DNA from: an uncultured Candidatus Woesearchaeota archaeon
GTDB lineage: Archaea; Nanobdellota; Nanobdellia; Woesearchaeales; 21-14-0-10-32-9
DNA: 27,874 nucleotides
Assembly (NCBI GenBank): GCA_903891505.1
Contig: CAITEO010000083.1
Span: forward strand, 1 to 27,874
Direction of reading: 5' to 3'
Shown piece after piece: positions 1-7,349 of this stretch. The stretch's first letter is position 1. Each line of letters starts with the position of its first letter. A program made the translations under genes and the position numbers. The notes under the pieces were generated by a model. The model searched no databases and was not told the origin of the DNA. It saw nothing but the letters and a program-made list of their open reading frames with translations.

Positions 1-230
1 CAATTCCGACAGCATCACGAGTTCTTCGTGTCGGCGGACATTTCGTAATATATGCACCTAACATAAATCAAATTCATCAAACAATAACGTCTCTTCCTGA
101 GAATCTTCTGCACGAACAGACAATCGAAGTCATCGAGCGGGAATGGAGAGTTAAAGAGCGAATTTTACGTCCAGTAACAAAAGACTTCGGACATACGGCT
201 TTTTTGAGTTTTGTTAGACGGATTTATTGA
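1..230 (+). CDS. trmI: tRNA (adenine-58-N1)-methyltransferase, C-terminal fragment
   Basis: An open frame runs from the left edge (first full codon at 3) to a TGA at 228-230, about 75 residues. It reads IPTASRVLRVGGHFVIYAPN at the start and later VIEREWRVKERILRP followed by GHTAFLSFVRR. This matches the end of the Rossmann methyltransferase domain and the characteristic RP...GHTAFL.FARR tail of TrmI, which methylates N1 of A58 in the tRNA T-loop. The SAM-binding half lies outside the window. The gene converges on the DUF1461 gene, with about 20 nt between stop codons. The tail is distinctive, so the family call is fairly secure. Confidence 0.82.
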   Translation, partial: IPTASRVLRVGGHFVIYAPNINQIHQTITSLPENLLHEQTIEVIEREWRVKERILRPVTKDFGHTAFLSFVRRIY

Positions 231-251
231 ACAAAATTTCTTAACGTTCAT

Positions 252-905
252 TTATTTCTTCTTCCCGAGTAATCCAACACCTAGCAGAATAATTCCTGTA
301 CCGAGCGAGAATAGAAATGATGCTATTGCAGCCTTCACAAAAAATCCTTCTGAGAACACAATTATTATTACGCTGTTAAATAGAAACATCCAGTTTCCTT
401 GAGGAAAGAGTAGTGCATGAAATAAATAAAAAACTCCATTAAAACTAATTGCTATTGTAATTAAAAGAAGAGAAAAAAAAGAAATAATCATAATTCCAGA
501 CAATCTTAGCAATCTATAAATCTCCGATTTATCGAGCACAAAAAATAAAGTCAAATACATTAAAACAAAAAATGACAAACCTAATGCAAGTGCTTTTGCA
601 AAATCAAGAACGTGTTTTACATCTCTAAAATGACTTTGTTCACTAGAACTATATCTTGAATCAAGTTCCCCTTGTCCTTTCAAGTAATTCAGGACATTCA
701 TCGACAAATCAACGCAATCCTTCTCTGAAATCATAGAATAACAATCGTTCTCTGCAAGCCTATGCATATAAAACGATTTGCTCCCTGAGATAATTATGAG
801 CGGCAACGCTAAGACAATTATTAGAATAAATAATGAAATTACAACTCTTGGAAAAATAATTAATTTGCTTTTTTTCTGATCAATAGTTTCCAATATTTTT
901 TTCAT
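252..905 (-). CDS. DUF1461 / TIGR01906-type integral membrane protein
   Basis: A 217-residue protein with hydrophobic segments at about 18-40, 104-126, 134-156 and 185-212. Between the first and second lies a roughly 60-residue polar, probably extracytoplasmic loop with two cysteines (NDCYSM and KDCVDL) that could pair. The segment FHALLFPQGNWMFLFNS followed by FSEGFF matches the conserved FH..FFP.GNW.F...........FF core of DUF1461, a family found in bacteria and archaea with no assigned function. The start lies 19 nt after the ABCE1 stop, so the two are probably co-transcribed. The family call is from motif recall; function is unknown. Confidence 0.75.
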   Translation of the reverse strand: MKKILETIDQKKSKLIIFPRVVISLFILIIVLALPLIIISGSKSFYMHRLAENDCYSMISEKDCVDLSMNVLNYLKGQGELDSRYSSSEQSHFRDVKHVLDFAKALALGLSFFVLMYLTLFFVLDKSEIYRLLRLSGIMIISFFSLLLITIAISFNGVFYLFHALLFPQGNWMFLFNSVIIIVFSEGFFVKAAIASFLFSLGTGIILLGVGLLGKKK

Positions 906-924
906 TTTAATTTTATGATTAAAT

Positions 925-2685
925 TCATCCTGTATAATACAGTTGTCCTGCTGATTTCTGCTCTTTGTCCTTCTGGCTGTCAGGCTTGTTTATTCTCGGG
1001 CGATTGCTCTCTTCATCACGACGAAATGTTATCTCAAGACCATTGAGGAAATGATTCATGCCTTGCACCATATCGTATGGCCCGAACGTGACTCCTTTTC
1101 TCGCAGGAATTCCCTCAAAGACAAGCAATTTCTTTGAGAGATAGTCAATAAATAATAAATCGTGATCTATTATAAGTGCTGCTTTTCCTTTTTCCATCAT
1201 CATTTCTTTTATCACTTTTGAAATTACAAGACGTTGCTCAACATCAAGATATGCAGATGGCTCGTCGAGAAGATACAAATCCGCATCCGCACTTAAACAT
1301 TCAGCTATTGCAACACGCTGCAATTCTCCTCCTGATAACTGATTCATCTGCTTCATCATAAGTGGTTTCAAATTAAGAGGTCTTGCAAGTTGTATCTCAT
1401 ATTTTAATGCATTTTTCAGATGCATGGCGACGAGTTCATCCGTCTGCGCAAGATACTGCGGTTTGTATGAAATCTTGAGTTTTTTCTCTAGAAGTTCTTT
1501 CTCAGTATTAATTTCTCCTGCAATTATTTTTGCAAACGTCGTCTTTCCTATTCCATTCTCGCCTAAAATTCCGATGACATCATGGCGCTCTATTTCTCCT
1601 TCATTTATTTCTAAATTAAAATGACCTAATGAAAAATTAAGAGAATCCCAATTTACAAGTTTCTCTTCTTTTTGCGTTTTCATCTCGGGATTCTTCTCGA
1701 ATTTTATTGGATGATCTCGAAAACGCATATTTTCATCTTTAATATATCCATCAAGATACGTATTTATTCCTGCTTTTGTCGTCTTAGCAAGGCTCGTAAT
1801 TCCGTACGCGCCTTCTTCTCCATACATTAAATGAATTAAATCAGTCATGTAATCAAGAATTATCAAATCGTGCTCAATAACCATCACTGCTGTATTTTCA
1901 TTTGCAAGCGACTTTATGAATTTGCTCACATTTATTCTCTGTTTTATGTCAAGGAACGATGATGGCTCGTCGAAAAGATAGAGATTTGCTTTCTTTAGAA
2001 CTGTTGCTGCGATCGCAACACGCTGCAATTCTCCACCTGAGATTTCTTTAATATCATTATCTAAAACAGGAACAATATCAAGCATGTCCGCAATTTCCTC
2101 AAGTTTGTCTTTTTGATCTGCACGTTTCAAAAGATCCCTAACAGTTCCATTGAACTGCTTCGGGATCTGATCGACGTGCTGAGGCTTGTAGGAAACTACA
2201 ACCTCGCCCTTCTCTAGTTTCTCAAAAAATATCTGTGCCTCCGTTCCCTTAAAATGCTGCACAAGTTCTTTCGGAGTTGCTTCTTTACCCTCTTCGCCAA
2301 AGTTAGGCTTTAATAAACCACCAAGAATTTTCATCGCAGTCGATTTACCAATACCATTTCGTCCTATAATTCCAACAACTTTTCCAAAAATAGGAATTGG
2401 AAGTTTGAACAACGCGAATCCATTCGGAGGATATCTATGAATAGGCTCCTGGTTGAGCTCTTCAGGAAGATTCACCATAACAAGTGCTTCGAAAGGACAC
2501 TTGTTTGCTGCAATCCTATCAGCATCAGTTATGACATTCTCATTCACTTTTACTTTGCCATCTACATCTTTCACAATCGCTTCTTTCCCTGCACGGTTGC
2601 TCGGACTAACACGCATACACAAGTAGCCGCCGCACCCGACAGGGTTGCATTTATCCTTCTTAACAATCATTATTCGATGTTTCAT
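925..2685 (-). CDS. abcE1: ABCE1 ribosome-recycling ATPase with a reduced Fe-S domain
   Basis: A 586-residue twin-ATPase (RLI/ABCE1) that splits the ribosome into subunits after termination. Walker A motifs are at 108-115 (GRNGIGKS) and 375-382 (GENGIGKT). Signature motifs SGGELQRVAIA start near 216 and 451. Walker B motifs are LYLFDEP and LYLLDEP, and H-loops EHD and DHD follow. The family normally starts with a double [4Fe-4S] domain with eight cysteines. Here only C13, C18, C23 and C63 remain: the first motif ends in S27-P instead of C-P, and the second motif reads ITDADRIAANKCPFEA with only the last Cys left. These four are the set expected to hold one cluster in a ferredoxin-type fold. 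It is the first gene of an operon with the DUF1461 gene. Family identity is certain; cluster stoichiometry is inferred. Confidence 0.97.
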   Translation of the reverse strand: MKHRIMIVKKDKCNPVGCGGYLCMRVSPSNRAGKEAIVKDVDGKVKVNENVITDADRIAANKCPFEALVMVNLPEELNQEPIHRYPPNGFALFKLPIPIFGKVVGIIGRNGIGKSTAMKILGGLLKPNFGEEGKEATPKELVQHFKGTEAQIFFEKLEKGEVVVSYKPQHVDQIPKQFNGTVRDLLKRADQKDKLEEIADMLDIVPVLDNDIKEISGGELQRVAIAATVLKKANLYLFDEPSSFLDIKQRINVSKFIKSLANENTAVMVIEHDLIILDYMTDLIHLMYGEEGAYGITSLAKTTKAGINTYLDGYIKDENMRFRDHPIKFEKNPEMKTQKEEKLVNWDSLNFSLGHFNLEINEGEIERHDVIGILGENGIGKTTFAKIIAGEINTEKELLEKKLKISYKPQYLAQTDELVAMHLKNALKYEIQLARPLNLKPLMMKQMNQLSGGELQRVAIAECLSADADLYLLDEPSAYLDVEQRLVISKVIKEMMMEKGKAALIIDHDLLFIDYLSKKLLVFEGIPARKGVTFGPYDMVQGMNHFLNGLEITFRRDEESNRPRINKPDSQKDKEQKSAGQLYYTG

Positions 2686-2792
2686 CTTGATGTGCCTTCT
2701 ATCCTACTTTAATTTAACTCTCAAAAATATCCTTGATTTTAAAAGTGTTTCTTTATTTTTGATGAAAAACTTCTGCATTCATTCTTCACAAG

Positions 2793-2803
2793 TTTTTTAA
2801 AAG
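2793..2803 (+). promoter_or_regulatory. TATA-like box of the peroxiredoxin gene
   Basis: The string TTTTTTAAAAG is an AT-only core about 45-50 nt before the peroxiredoxin ATG. A start point 25 nt downstream would leave a short leader containing the AGGAGG ribosome-binding site at 2832-2837. Inferred from position and composition only. Confidence 0.45.
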
Positions 2804-2845
2804 AAAAACTGAACCTAACACTTGATAAAACAGGAGGAACAAAAA

Positions 2846-3418
2846 ATGGTAAAAATAGGCGAAAAAGTCGAAGAATTCCAGGCGGACGCATTTCAGGATG
2901 AAAAGATAAAGAAGATCAAACTCTCAGATTACAAAGGCAAGTGGGTCGTGATGCTATTCTACCCTGCGGATTTCACGTTCATCTGTCCGACAGAACTTGA
3001 GGAAGCAGCAGATATGTACGGCGATTTCAAGAAAGAAGGGGCGGAGATTCTGAGCGTCAGCACAGATACAGTGTTCGTGCATAAGGCATGGCATGATGAA
3101 TCACACGCAATAAAGAAAGTCAAATACCCTATGCTCGCAGACCCAACAGGAAGAATCTGCAAGCAGTTCGGAACGTACATCGAGACAGGCGGAGATGAAG
3201 GCCTTTCTTTGCGTGGAAGTTTCATAATCGACCCTGATGGTGTACTCAAAGCAATGGATGTACACGACAATAGCATTGGTCGAAGTGCACCTGAAATACT
3301 AAGAAAACTTCAGGCATCAAAGTTCGTGCGCGAGAGCGACGGACAGGTCTGCCCTGCGAGCTGGAAACCAGGCGGAAAGACGCTAAAACCAGGACTTGAC
3401 TTGGTTGGGAAGATATAG
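2846..3418 (+). CDS. 2-Cys peroxiredoxin (AhpC/Prx1 type)
   Basis: A 190-residue thiol peroxidase that reduces H2O2 and organic peroxides in the cytoplasm. The peroxidatic Cys is C47 in FYPADFTFICPTE. A second Cys in QVCPASWKPGG (C169), at the position of the resolving Cys, makes it a typical 2-Cys enzyme. A third Cys lies in RICKQFGTY. An upstream in-frame TTG at 2822 would add eight residues. The ATG at 2846 is preferred because a perfect AGGAGG (2832-2837) sits 8 nt before it. It has its own promoter and is divergent from abcE1. The thioredoxin at 21430 is a plausible reductant, but that link is inference. Confidence 0.95.
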   Translation: MVKIGEKVEEFQADAFQDEKIKKIKLSDYKGKWVVMLFYPADFTFICPTELEEAADMYGDFKKEGAEILSVSTDTVFVHKAWHDESHAIKKVKYPMLADPTGRICKQFGTYIETGGDEGLSLRGSFIIDPDGVLKAMDVHDNSIGRSAPEILRKLQASKFVRESDGQVCPASWKPGGKTLKPGLDLVGKI

Positions 3419-3452
3419 ATCAGCCTAAGCCCTTAACGTCGACAAAGAAACA

Positions 3453-3460
3453 TTTATAAT
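3453..3460 (+). promoter_or_regulatory. TATA box, leaderless-type promoter
   Basis: TTTATAAT lies about 26 nt (centre to A of ATG) before the start at 3482, and no ribosome-binding site lies between. This is the spacing expected if transcription starts at or next to the ATG. Confidence 0.55.
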
Positions 3461-3481
3461 TTTAAGTCTATTCCCTAGAGA

Positions 3482-4081
3482 ATGCAAATTCCTCAAAACT
3501 GGGAATATATTGATTCTGGTTCTGACGCAGCAATATACAAAATCAAAAATGAGAATTCCGTCGCCAAAATCTACAGATTTCTAAGGGAAAGAAAAAACTG
3601 TACAGCAGAAGAACTATTGCCAAGAATAGAAAAATATGCCCGAGAAACCCTCGCAGTCAAAGAATTTTTTGACATCGCAACTCAAATCTATCCTAATCTT
3701 AAGGACACGATAATCACGCCACGCCAGCTCAAACTAAAAACAATTATTCTCCCTCAAGGCACCATAAAAATAATAGACGACGAAGTCATATTGATAGGTC
3801 AGGAATATGCACTTGGACCAACATTAGACGACATAATGACCTTCACTCGCGGTTTCGTTCCAAATACCAAACGCGAAGAAAATTTAAAAGAGACTATTCT
3901 GCAAAACAAAGACCTCATCAACCAATACATTCAGGCACTATTCTATTCGACATTAGACCATACGCACGTCGGCATTATTCTGCACAAGAGAAACATCAAA
4001 CCACAGATTGATTATTCTACTAACAACCTCAACCTTATCATCACTGACTTGGTAGCGAATCTTCGTTATCACAATATCTAG
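3482..4081 (+). CDS. Kinase-fold-like protein, possibly a pseudokinase
   Basis: A 199-residue protein I cannot name. It has several features of the protein kinase fold. The N-terminal part, YIDSGSDAAIYKIKN then SVAKIYRF, resembles a glycine-rich loop followed by the VAxK lysine. A hinge-like segment, LIGQEYALGPTLDDIM, resembles the Q-E-Y-x-x-G-x-T-L pattern of RIO/ABC1-like kinases. Later ILHKRNIKPQI and LNLIITDLVANL resemble a catalytic loop and DFG region. The catalytic loop Asp is not recognisable, the H-to-K spacing is one residue too long and DFG reads TDL. At about 200 residues it is small for an active kinase. It looks leaderless and monocistronic. Alternative: an unrelated fold with chance resemblance. 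Confidence 0.6.
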   Translation: MQIPQNWEYIDSGSDAAIYKIKNENSVAKIYRFLRERKNCTAEELLPRIEKYARETLAVKEFFDIATQIYPNLKDTIITPRQLKLKTIILPQGTIKIIDDEVILIGQEYALGPTLDDIMTFTRGFVPNTKREENLKETILQNKDLINQYIQALFYSTLDHTHVGIILHKRNIKPQIDYSTNNLNLIITDLVANLRYHNI

Positions 4082-4093
4082 TAATTTCTAGCA

Positions 4094-4558
4094 TTATCTC
4101 GTTATTCCAAGCACTCCGCTGTTGCCTAGGAATTCTTCTCGTTTCAAATCTTCCATGACAAAATATTCCTTTCGCTGCAATGGATTAAAGTCCTCAAGGC
4201 AATGCATGAACTCATCTAGTTCTTCCATGTCTTTGAATAATGCCTCAACAAGAAAGTCGAAGCCGTTGTTTATTCTAAAAACAGTGTTAACTCTTGGATG
4301 TTGCACGAGGAATTTCTGTAAAGATTCTCTTAGATCCTTGCCTGCAGACAATAAGATTTGCATCCGTATCTCATAGCCAAGTTTTTTGAAGTCAACAAGC
4401 GATGTGCACTTCTTTATAATCTTGGCTTTCTTGTATTCATTTAGCTTGTCAAATATTGTGCTGACAGGTATTCTTGTTATTTTACTTAGCTTCGTCAGAC
4501 TTATTCTCGCATCACTCCTAAAATGGCTCAGAATTAATAGTTCTTTTTCTTTCAACAT
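4094..4558 (-). CDS. Lrp/AsnC family transcriptional regulator
   Basis: A 154-residue DNA-binding protein. An N-terminal winged-helix domain covers about 1-55 (SDARISLTKLSKITRIPVST, then IFDKLNEYKKAKIIKK). An alpha/beta ligand-sensing domain follows at about 60-145, with RVNTVFRINNGFDFLVEALF matching the RAM-domain strand-turn pattern. A GGAGG ribosome-binding site (4568-4572) is 9 nt from the ATG. A TATA-like GTTTATATGA on the minus strand (complement of 4643-4652) abuts a TGAAACA half-site at 4663-4669. The shared upstream region holds several such sites, so autoregulation and control of the divergent 4923 gene are likely but unproven. The effector cannot be read from the sequence. Confidence 0.88.
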   Translation of the reverse strand: MLKEKELLILSHFRSDARISLTKLSKITRIPVSTIFDKLNEYKKAKIIKKCTSLVDFKKLGYEIRMQILLSAGKDLRESLQKFLVQHPRVNTVFRINNGFDFLVEALFKDMEELDEFMHCLEDFNPLQRKEYFVMEDLKREEFLGNSGVLGITR

Positions 4559-4642
4559 TTTATTTCGCCTCCAGATATTTGTTTATATTTCTTCAATCTT
4601 TGCAAAGCCCCAAACTTACCAATTCAAATCCATCGGAGTGTA

Positions 4643-4652
4643 AATCATATAA
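4643..4652 (-). promoter_or_regulatory. Candidate TATA box for the Lrp/AsnC gene
   Basis: On the minus strand this reads GTTTATATGA. It lies about 90 nt before the regulator start and would give a leader retaining the GGAGG site. A second AT-rich candidate (complement of 4581-4590) is closer but would remove that site. Confidence 0.4.
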
Positions 4653-4662
4653 ACATTATTTT

Positions 4663-4860
4663 TGAAACAAAACCCCCTGTTTCAGGATTTCCCTGAAACA
4701 AATGGGTTTTTTCATAAAAAGAAGGCAACCTAGTGCGGAAAAAAGTATATTTTCTCATCACCTGTTCAGATTTTCCTGAAACAAATACTGCTTTTTGGAG
4801 ATTTTCCGGCTTTGTTTCAGGGAATTTAAGAACTATCTCTTAAACCAACCCATCTGAACA
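4663..4860. promoter_or_regulatory. Cluster of TGAAACA / TGTTTCA half-sites (putative operators)
   Basis: This non-coding stretch between two divergent genes carries a repeated half-site. Exact copies are at 4663-4669 (TGAAACA), 4678-4684 (TGTTTCA), 4694-4700, 4777-4783 and 4813-4819 (TGTTTCA). Shortened copies are at 4763-4768 (TGTTCA) and 4855-4860 (TGAACA). The central pair is a perfect 9-bp inverted repeat, TGTTTCAGG / CCTGAAACA, with a 5-nt spacer (4678-4700). It is flanked by a second complementary pair, AAAACCC (4669-4675) and GGGTTTT (4704-4710). The arrangement fits cooperative binding of a dimeric or multimeric regulator, most simply the adjacent Lrp/AsnC protein. A hairpin role in RNA cannot be excluded for 4669-4710. 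The rest of the 364-nt gap holds the two promoters; I see no gene in it. Confidence 0.7.
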
Positions 4861-4892
4861 ATATAAACAAATACCCCTCCATCGCCAGAAAG

Positions 4893-4900
4893 TTTATATA
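4893..4900 (+). promoter_or_regulatory. TATA box of the 4923 gene
   Basis: TTTATATA centred about 26 nt before the ATG at 4923, with no ribosome-binding site between, implies a leaderless transcript. The last putative operator half-site (4855-4860) ends about 33 nt upstream. Confidence 0.6.
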
Positions 4901-4922
4901 ATAAAACCATCAAGAAAGCTCC

Positions 4923-6569
4923 ATGAACGGGGTTGAACAAAAGATTCTTCAGATAATGGGAGCTAGACCTGAGACTGAGATATCCACATCGGAGCTCGTC
5001 AAACAAGTCTTCTCATCAGAATATGAGGAGATAAAGAAATACATCTACAACCCACAAAAAGACCCTGATCTTGTTAAACTCGGTAAGCGAAACAAAGCAA
5101 GAATGCATAGAAAACTTCTCTATCATCTAAACACTCTTGCAGAAGAGGATCTAATCAAGATGACAAGAACTGAGGGAAAAGGTGAGAAATTCTTCAAAAT
5201 AAACAGCGACAAACAAGTCCAGACTGATAAGGATACAAAAGCGAAACGTATAATAGATAGCATGTCCACCGTAAAACCTGAGTCTTCTTTCCTCTCAGGT
5301 TTTGAGCAGTATGAGAATGACAAAATAATAAAACGCTTCGACCCTCAGAATTGGCTAACAAAAATAAACTCTTATATCATAGAATCATCTTATCAACAGG
5401 ACACTCGAAAACTCTATGAACTACTGACAAATCTCTATCCTACTTATAACGACGTCATTGCTTTGAATGATTTTCAATTGATTGTTGAAAAAGAAGAGCT
5501 TGATCTTCTATCTAATTTTTTGAAGAAGATAAACATCGACACAAAAGACTATGACAAATATCTAAATATTATTATTGATTTAACTCAGGTAAAGAATGCT
5601 ATTAAAATGAGTGATTTTGTAGCTGCATATACTGATTTGGAATCTGAGAATGTTATAATTATATTCCAGACAAACACAAAAACTATTTCTAACCAGACAA
5701 GACTTATATCACAAATACTAAAGAATTTTGCCGAGCACAAACTCAGAGTTAATATTCAAAACAAAGACATTCATAAAGCACCATATATGATTGGCAGAGC
5801 AGGAGCATACACATTTAACGAGGAAGAATGGATTTATTATCAAGAAAATTTCAAAGGAAGTACAATTGGTCTTTGCTGCTCAAACACAAGCCTCTATATC
5901 GATGTAAATAAATTCTTCAAAGAAAAAAGCAATTATACTGAGTTCAGAGAACTTCTAATTAAATCATCTAAAGCTCTATTGATGGCCACTTCTCTTCAAA
6001 GAAGAAAGTCTGACTCCATATTCAAAATAGTAAATTCTCTTAACGATGTCAATCAGAGCAAATTCTTTTCATTATCCTATAACTATATACGTCTGTGGAA
6101 CTATGGTAGTGTTTTTATAAACCACACAACTCTCGAGCAGAATGATGAGGAATTTGAAAAGTTTTGTAGCTTACTTGAAAGTGCGAAGAATGAATTAAAT
6201 GAGTTCTGCAAAGCAGAAGAAACAATTTTCAAATCCTGCGGAATACCAATAAGATTCAGAGTTGTTCTTTCAAGTGCATTCGAAAGGTTCGATAGAGAAT
6301 TCATGAGCCCTAGGACATACAGGAAAGTGACTATAAGAAACATAACTGATTATCATGATGAAAAAACAGTCTCTGAAATACGACGAAGAGAAGCATTATT
6401 TAACGTATTTGAAGGAGGAGATAGAGTAAGATTCTTTCGAGACAGGAATTTCTCACCTGAAGAAGCAATCTCGGAATTGAACTTCCTTCTTAACACATTC
6501 ACATTACCTTTGATAACTTACGACTTCGAAGCGTTGAAAGGCGAATTAACACTAGATAAATTTTTGTGA
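4923..6569 (+). CDS. Large protein with N-terminal winged helix, function unknown
   Basis: A 548-residue protein I do not recognise as a whole. Residues 1-95 look like a winged helix-turn-helix: a helical start (EQKILQIMGAR), a basic segment (KRNKARMHRKLLYHLNTLAE) and a wing (EDLIKMTRTEGKGEKFFKIN). A charged linker follows to about 130. The remaining 400 residues are a soluble alpha/beta region with no transmembrane segment or Walker motif. Notable blocks are YMIGRAGAYTFNEEEWIYYQ and TIGLCCSNTSLYIDVNKFF. The C-terminal part is helical with FRVVLSSAFERFDREF. It shares a divergent, operator-rich upstream region with the Lrp/AsnC gene and precedes the ThyA-like gene by 130 nt, with repeat element A between. 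A DNA-binding regulator with a fused sensor or enzyme domain is a guess from architecture only. Confidence 0.75.
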   Translation: MNGVEQKILQIMGARPETEISTSELVKQVFSSEYEEIKKYIYNPQKDPDLVKLGKRNKARMHRKLLYHLNTLAEEDLIKMTRTEGKGEKFFKINSDKQVQTDKDTKAKRIIDSMSTVKPESSFLSGFEQYENDKIIKRFDPQNWLTKINSYIIESSYQQDTRKLYELLTNLYPTYNDVIALNDFQLIVEKEELDLLSNFLKKINIDTKDYDKYLNIIIDLTQVKNAIKMSDFVAAYTDLESENVIIIFQTNTKTISNQTRLISQILKNFAEHKLRVNIQNKDIHKAPYMIGRAGAYTFNEEEWIYYQENFKGSTIGLCCSNTSLYIDVNKFFKEKSNYTEFRELLIKSSKALLMATSLQRRKSDSIFKIVNSLNDVNQSKFFSLSYNYIRLWNYGSVFINHTTLEQNDEEFEKFCSLLESAKNELNEFCKAEETIFKSCGIPIRFRVVLSSAFERFDREFMSPRTYRKVTIRNITDYHDEKTVSEIRRREALFNVFEGGDRVRFFRDRNFSPEEAISELNFLLNTFTLPLITYDFEALKGELTLDKFL

Positions 6570-6635
6570 ACTACTAACCTAAAAAAATAAAATAAGAACT
6601 AAAAACCAAAAAAAACATGATGAAAAATAAAATTA

Positions 6636-6689
6636 GTAAATCTGTTTCCTCGACGCGCCAATAAAATCTGCGGCGTACGACAGATTTAC
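6636..6689 (+). repeat. Dispersed stem-loop element, copy A (short form)
   Basis: The terminal arms GTAAATCTGT (6636-6645) and ACAGATTTAC (6680-6689) are a perfect 10-bp inverted repeat. Inside, GACGCGCC (6652-6659), an 11-nt variable loop and CGGCGTAC (6671-6678) form the conserved tail also seen in copies B and C. This copy lacks the C-rich/G-rich hairpin block of the others. It ends 10 nt before the ATG of the ThyA-like gene. An alternative pairing, GTTTCC (6644-6649) with GGAAAC (6690-6695), overlaps the terminal arm, so two folds are possible. Confidence 0.72.
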
Positions 6690-6699
6690 GGAAACTAAA

Positions 6700-7347
6700 A
6701 TGGAACTAATAAACAATGATGCAGTTGAACTCTGGAAACAGGCACTTCACATAATAATAAATCAAGGTGAAGAGTTCAAAGACAACGATGGAAGATTTTG
6801 CATTGAAATAATCAATCTTGCACTCACTCTAACTGAAAGCTCTCCTAAAATCGGTGAGCCTGTAGATATTATGATGGAGAGAAAAAAATGGGTTTATCCT
6901 TCAAAAGAAGAGCTGTCAGGAATAATGTTCAAAGAATATCAGGCACCAGCTTATGACTACACTTATGGTGGTAGAATATTCTCGTTCGGAGAGGAACTTG
7001 ATCAAGTCAATAGTTTCATAATTCCTCTCTTAAAACAAGATCCAACATCAAGAAGAGCAATCGTAGTGCTCTATGATCCTGTTGAAGATTCTAAAATAAC
7101 AAACAAGAACACGCCAGGAATAATATACATTCAGTTCAGAATACACAATAATAAATTAGACCTGAACTGTCACATCAGAAGCAATGATTTGTTCTTCGGA
7201 TGGCCAGCAAATATTTACCAAATTTATTGCTTGCAAAAATTCATCGCAGAAAAACTTCATGTTGAGAAAGGAAGTATTTCTACAATTAGCAACTCAGCGC
7301 ACGTATTCAAGGACGACCTTGATGACATAAAAAAAATTACTGGATAA
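6700..7347 (+). CDS. Thymidylate-synthase-like protein lacking the nucleophilic Cys
   Basis: A 215-residue protein of the thymidylate synthase / dCMP hydroxymethylase fold, close to the short archaeal (methanogen) type. From memory of E. coli ThyA, an ungapped match runs from TPGIIYIQFRIHNNKLDLN through IRSNDLFFGWPANIYQ. The conserved SRR (117-119), R160-S161, D163, N171 and H201 line up with ThyA R126/R127, R166-S167, D169, N177 and H207. The nucleophile C146 aligns with G140 (codon GGA at 7117-7119), so normal dUMP methylation by the Cys mechanism is not expected unless C157 substitutes. The start is an ATG 10 nt after repeat element A. A coiled-coil gene begins 2 nt after the stop. It could be a nucleotide-binding or modified-base protein rather than a true synthase. 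Confidence 0.85.
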   Translation: MELINNDAVELWKQALHIIINQGEEFKDNDGRFCIEIINLALTLTESSPKIGEPVDIMMERKKWVYPSKEELSGIMFKEYQAPAYDYTYGGRIFSFGEELDQVNSFIIPLLKQDPTSRRAIVVLYDPVEDSKITNKNTPGIIYIQFRIHNNKLDLNCHIRSNDLFFGWPANIYQIYCLQKFIAEKLHVEKGSISTISNSAHVFKDDLDDIKKITG

Positions 7348-7349
7348 AA

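Noticed and set aside
2822..2845. TTG start adding eight residues to the peroxiredoxin
   Set aside because: The AGGAGG site lies inside that extension and is correctly spaced for the ATG at 2846.
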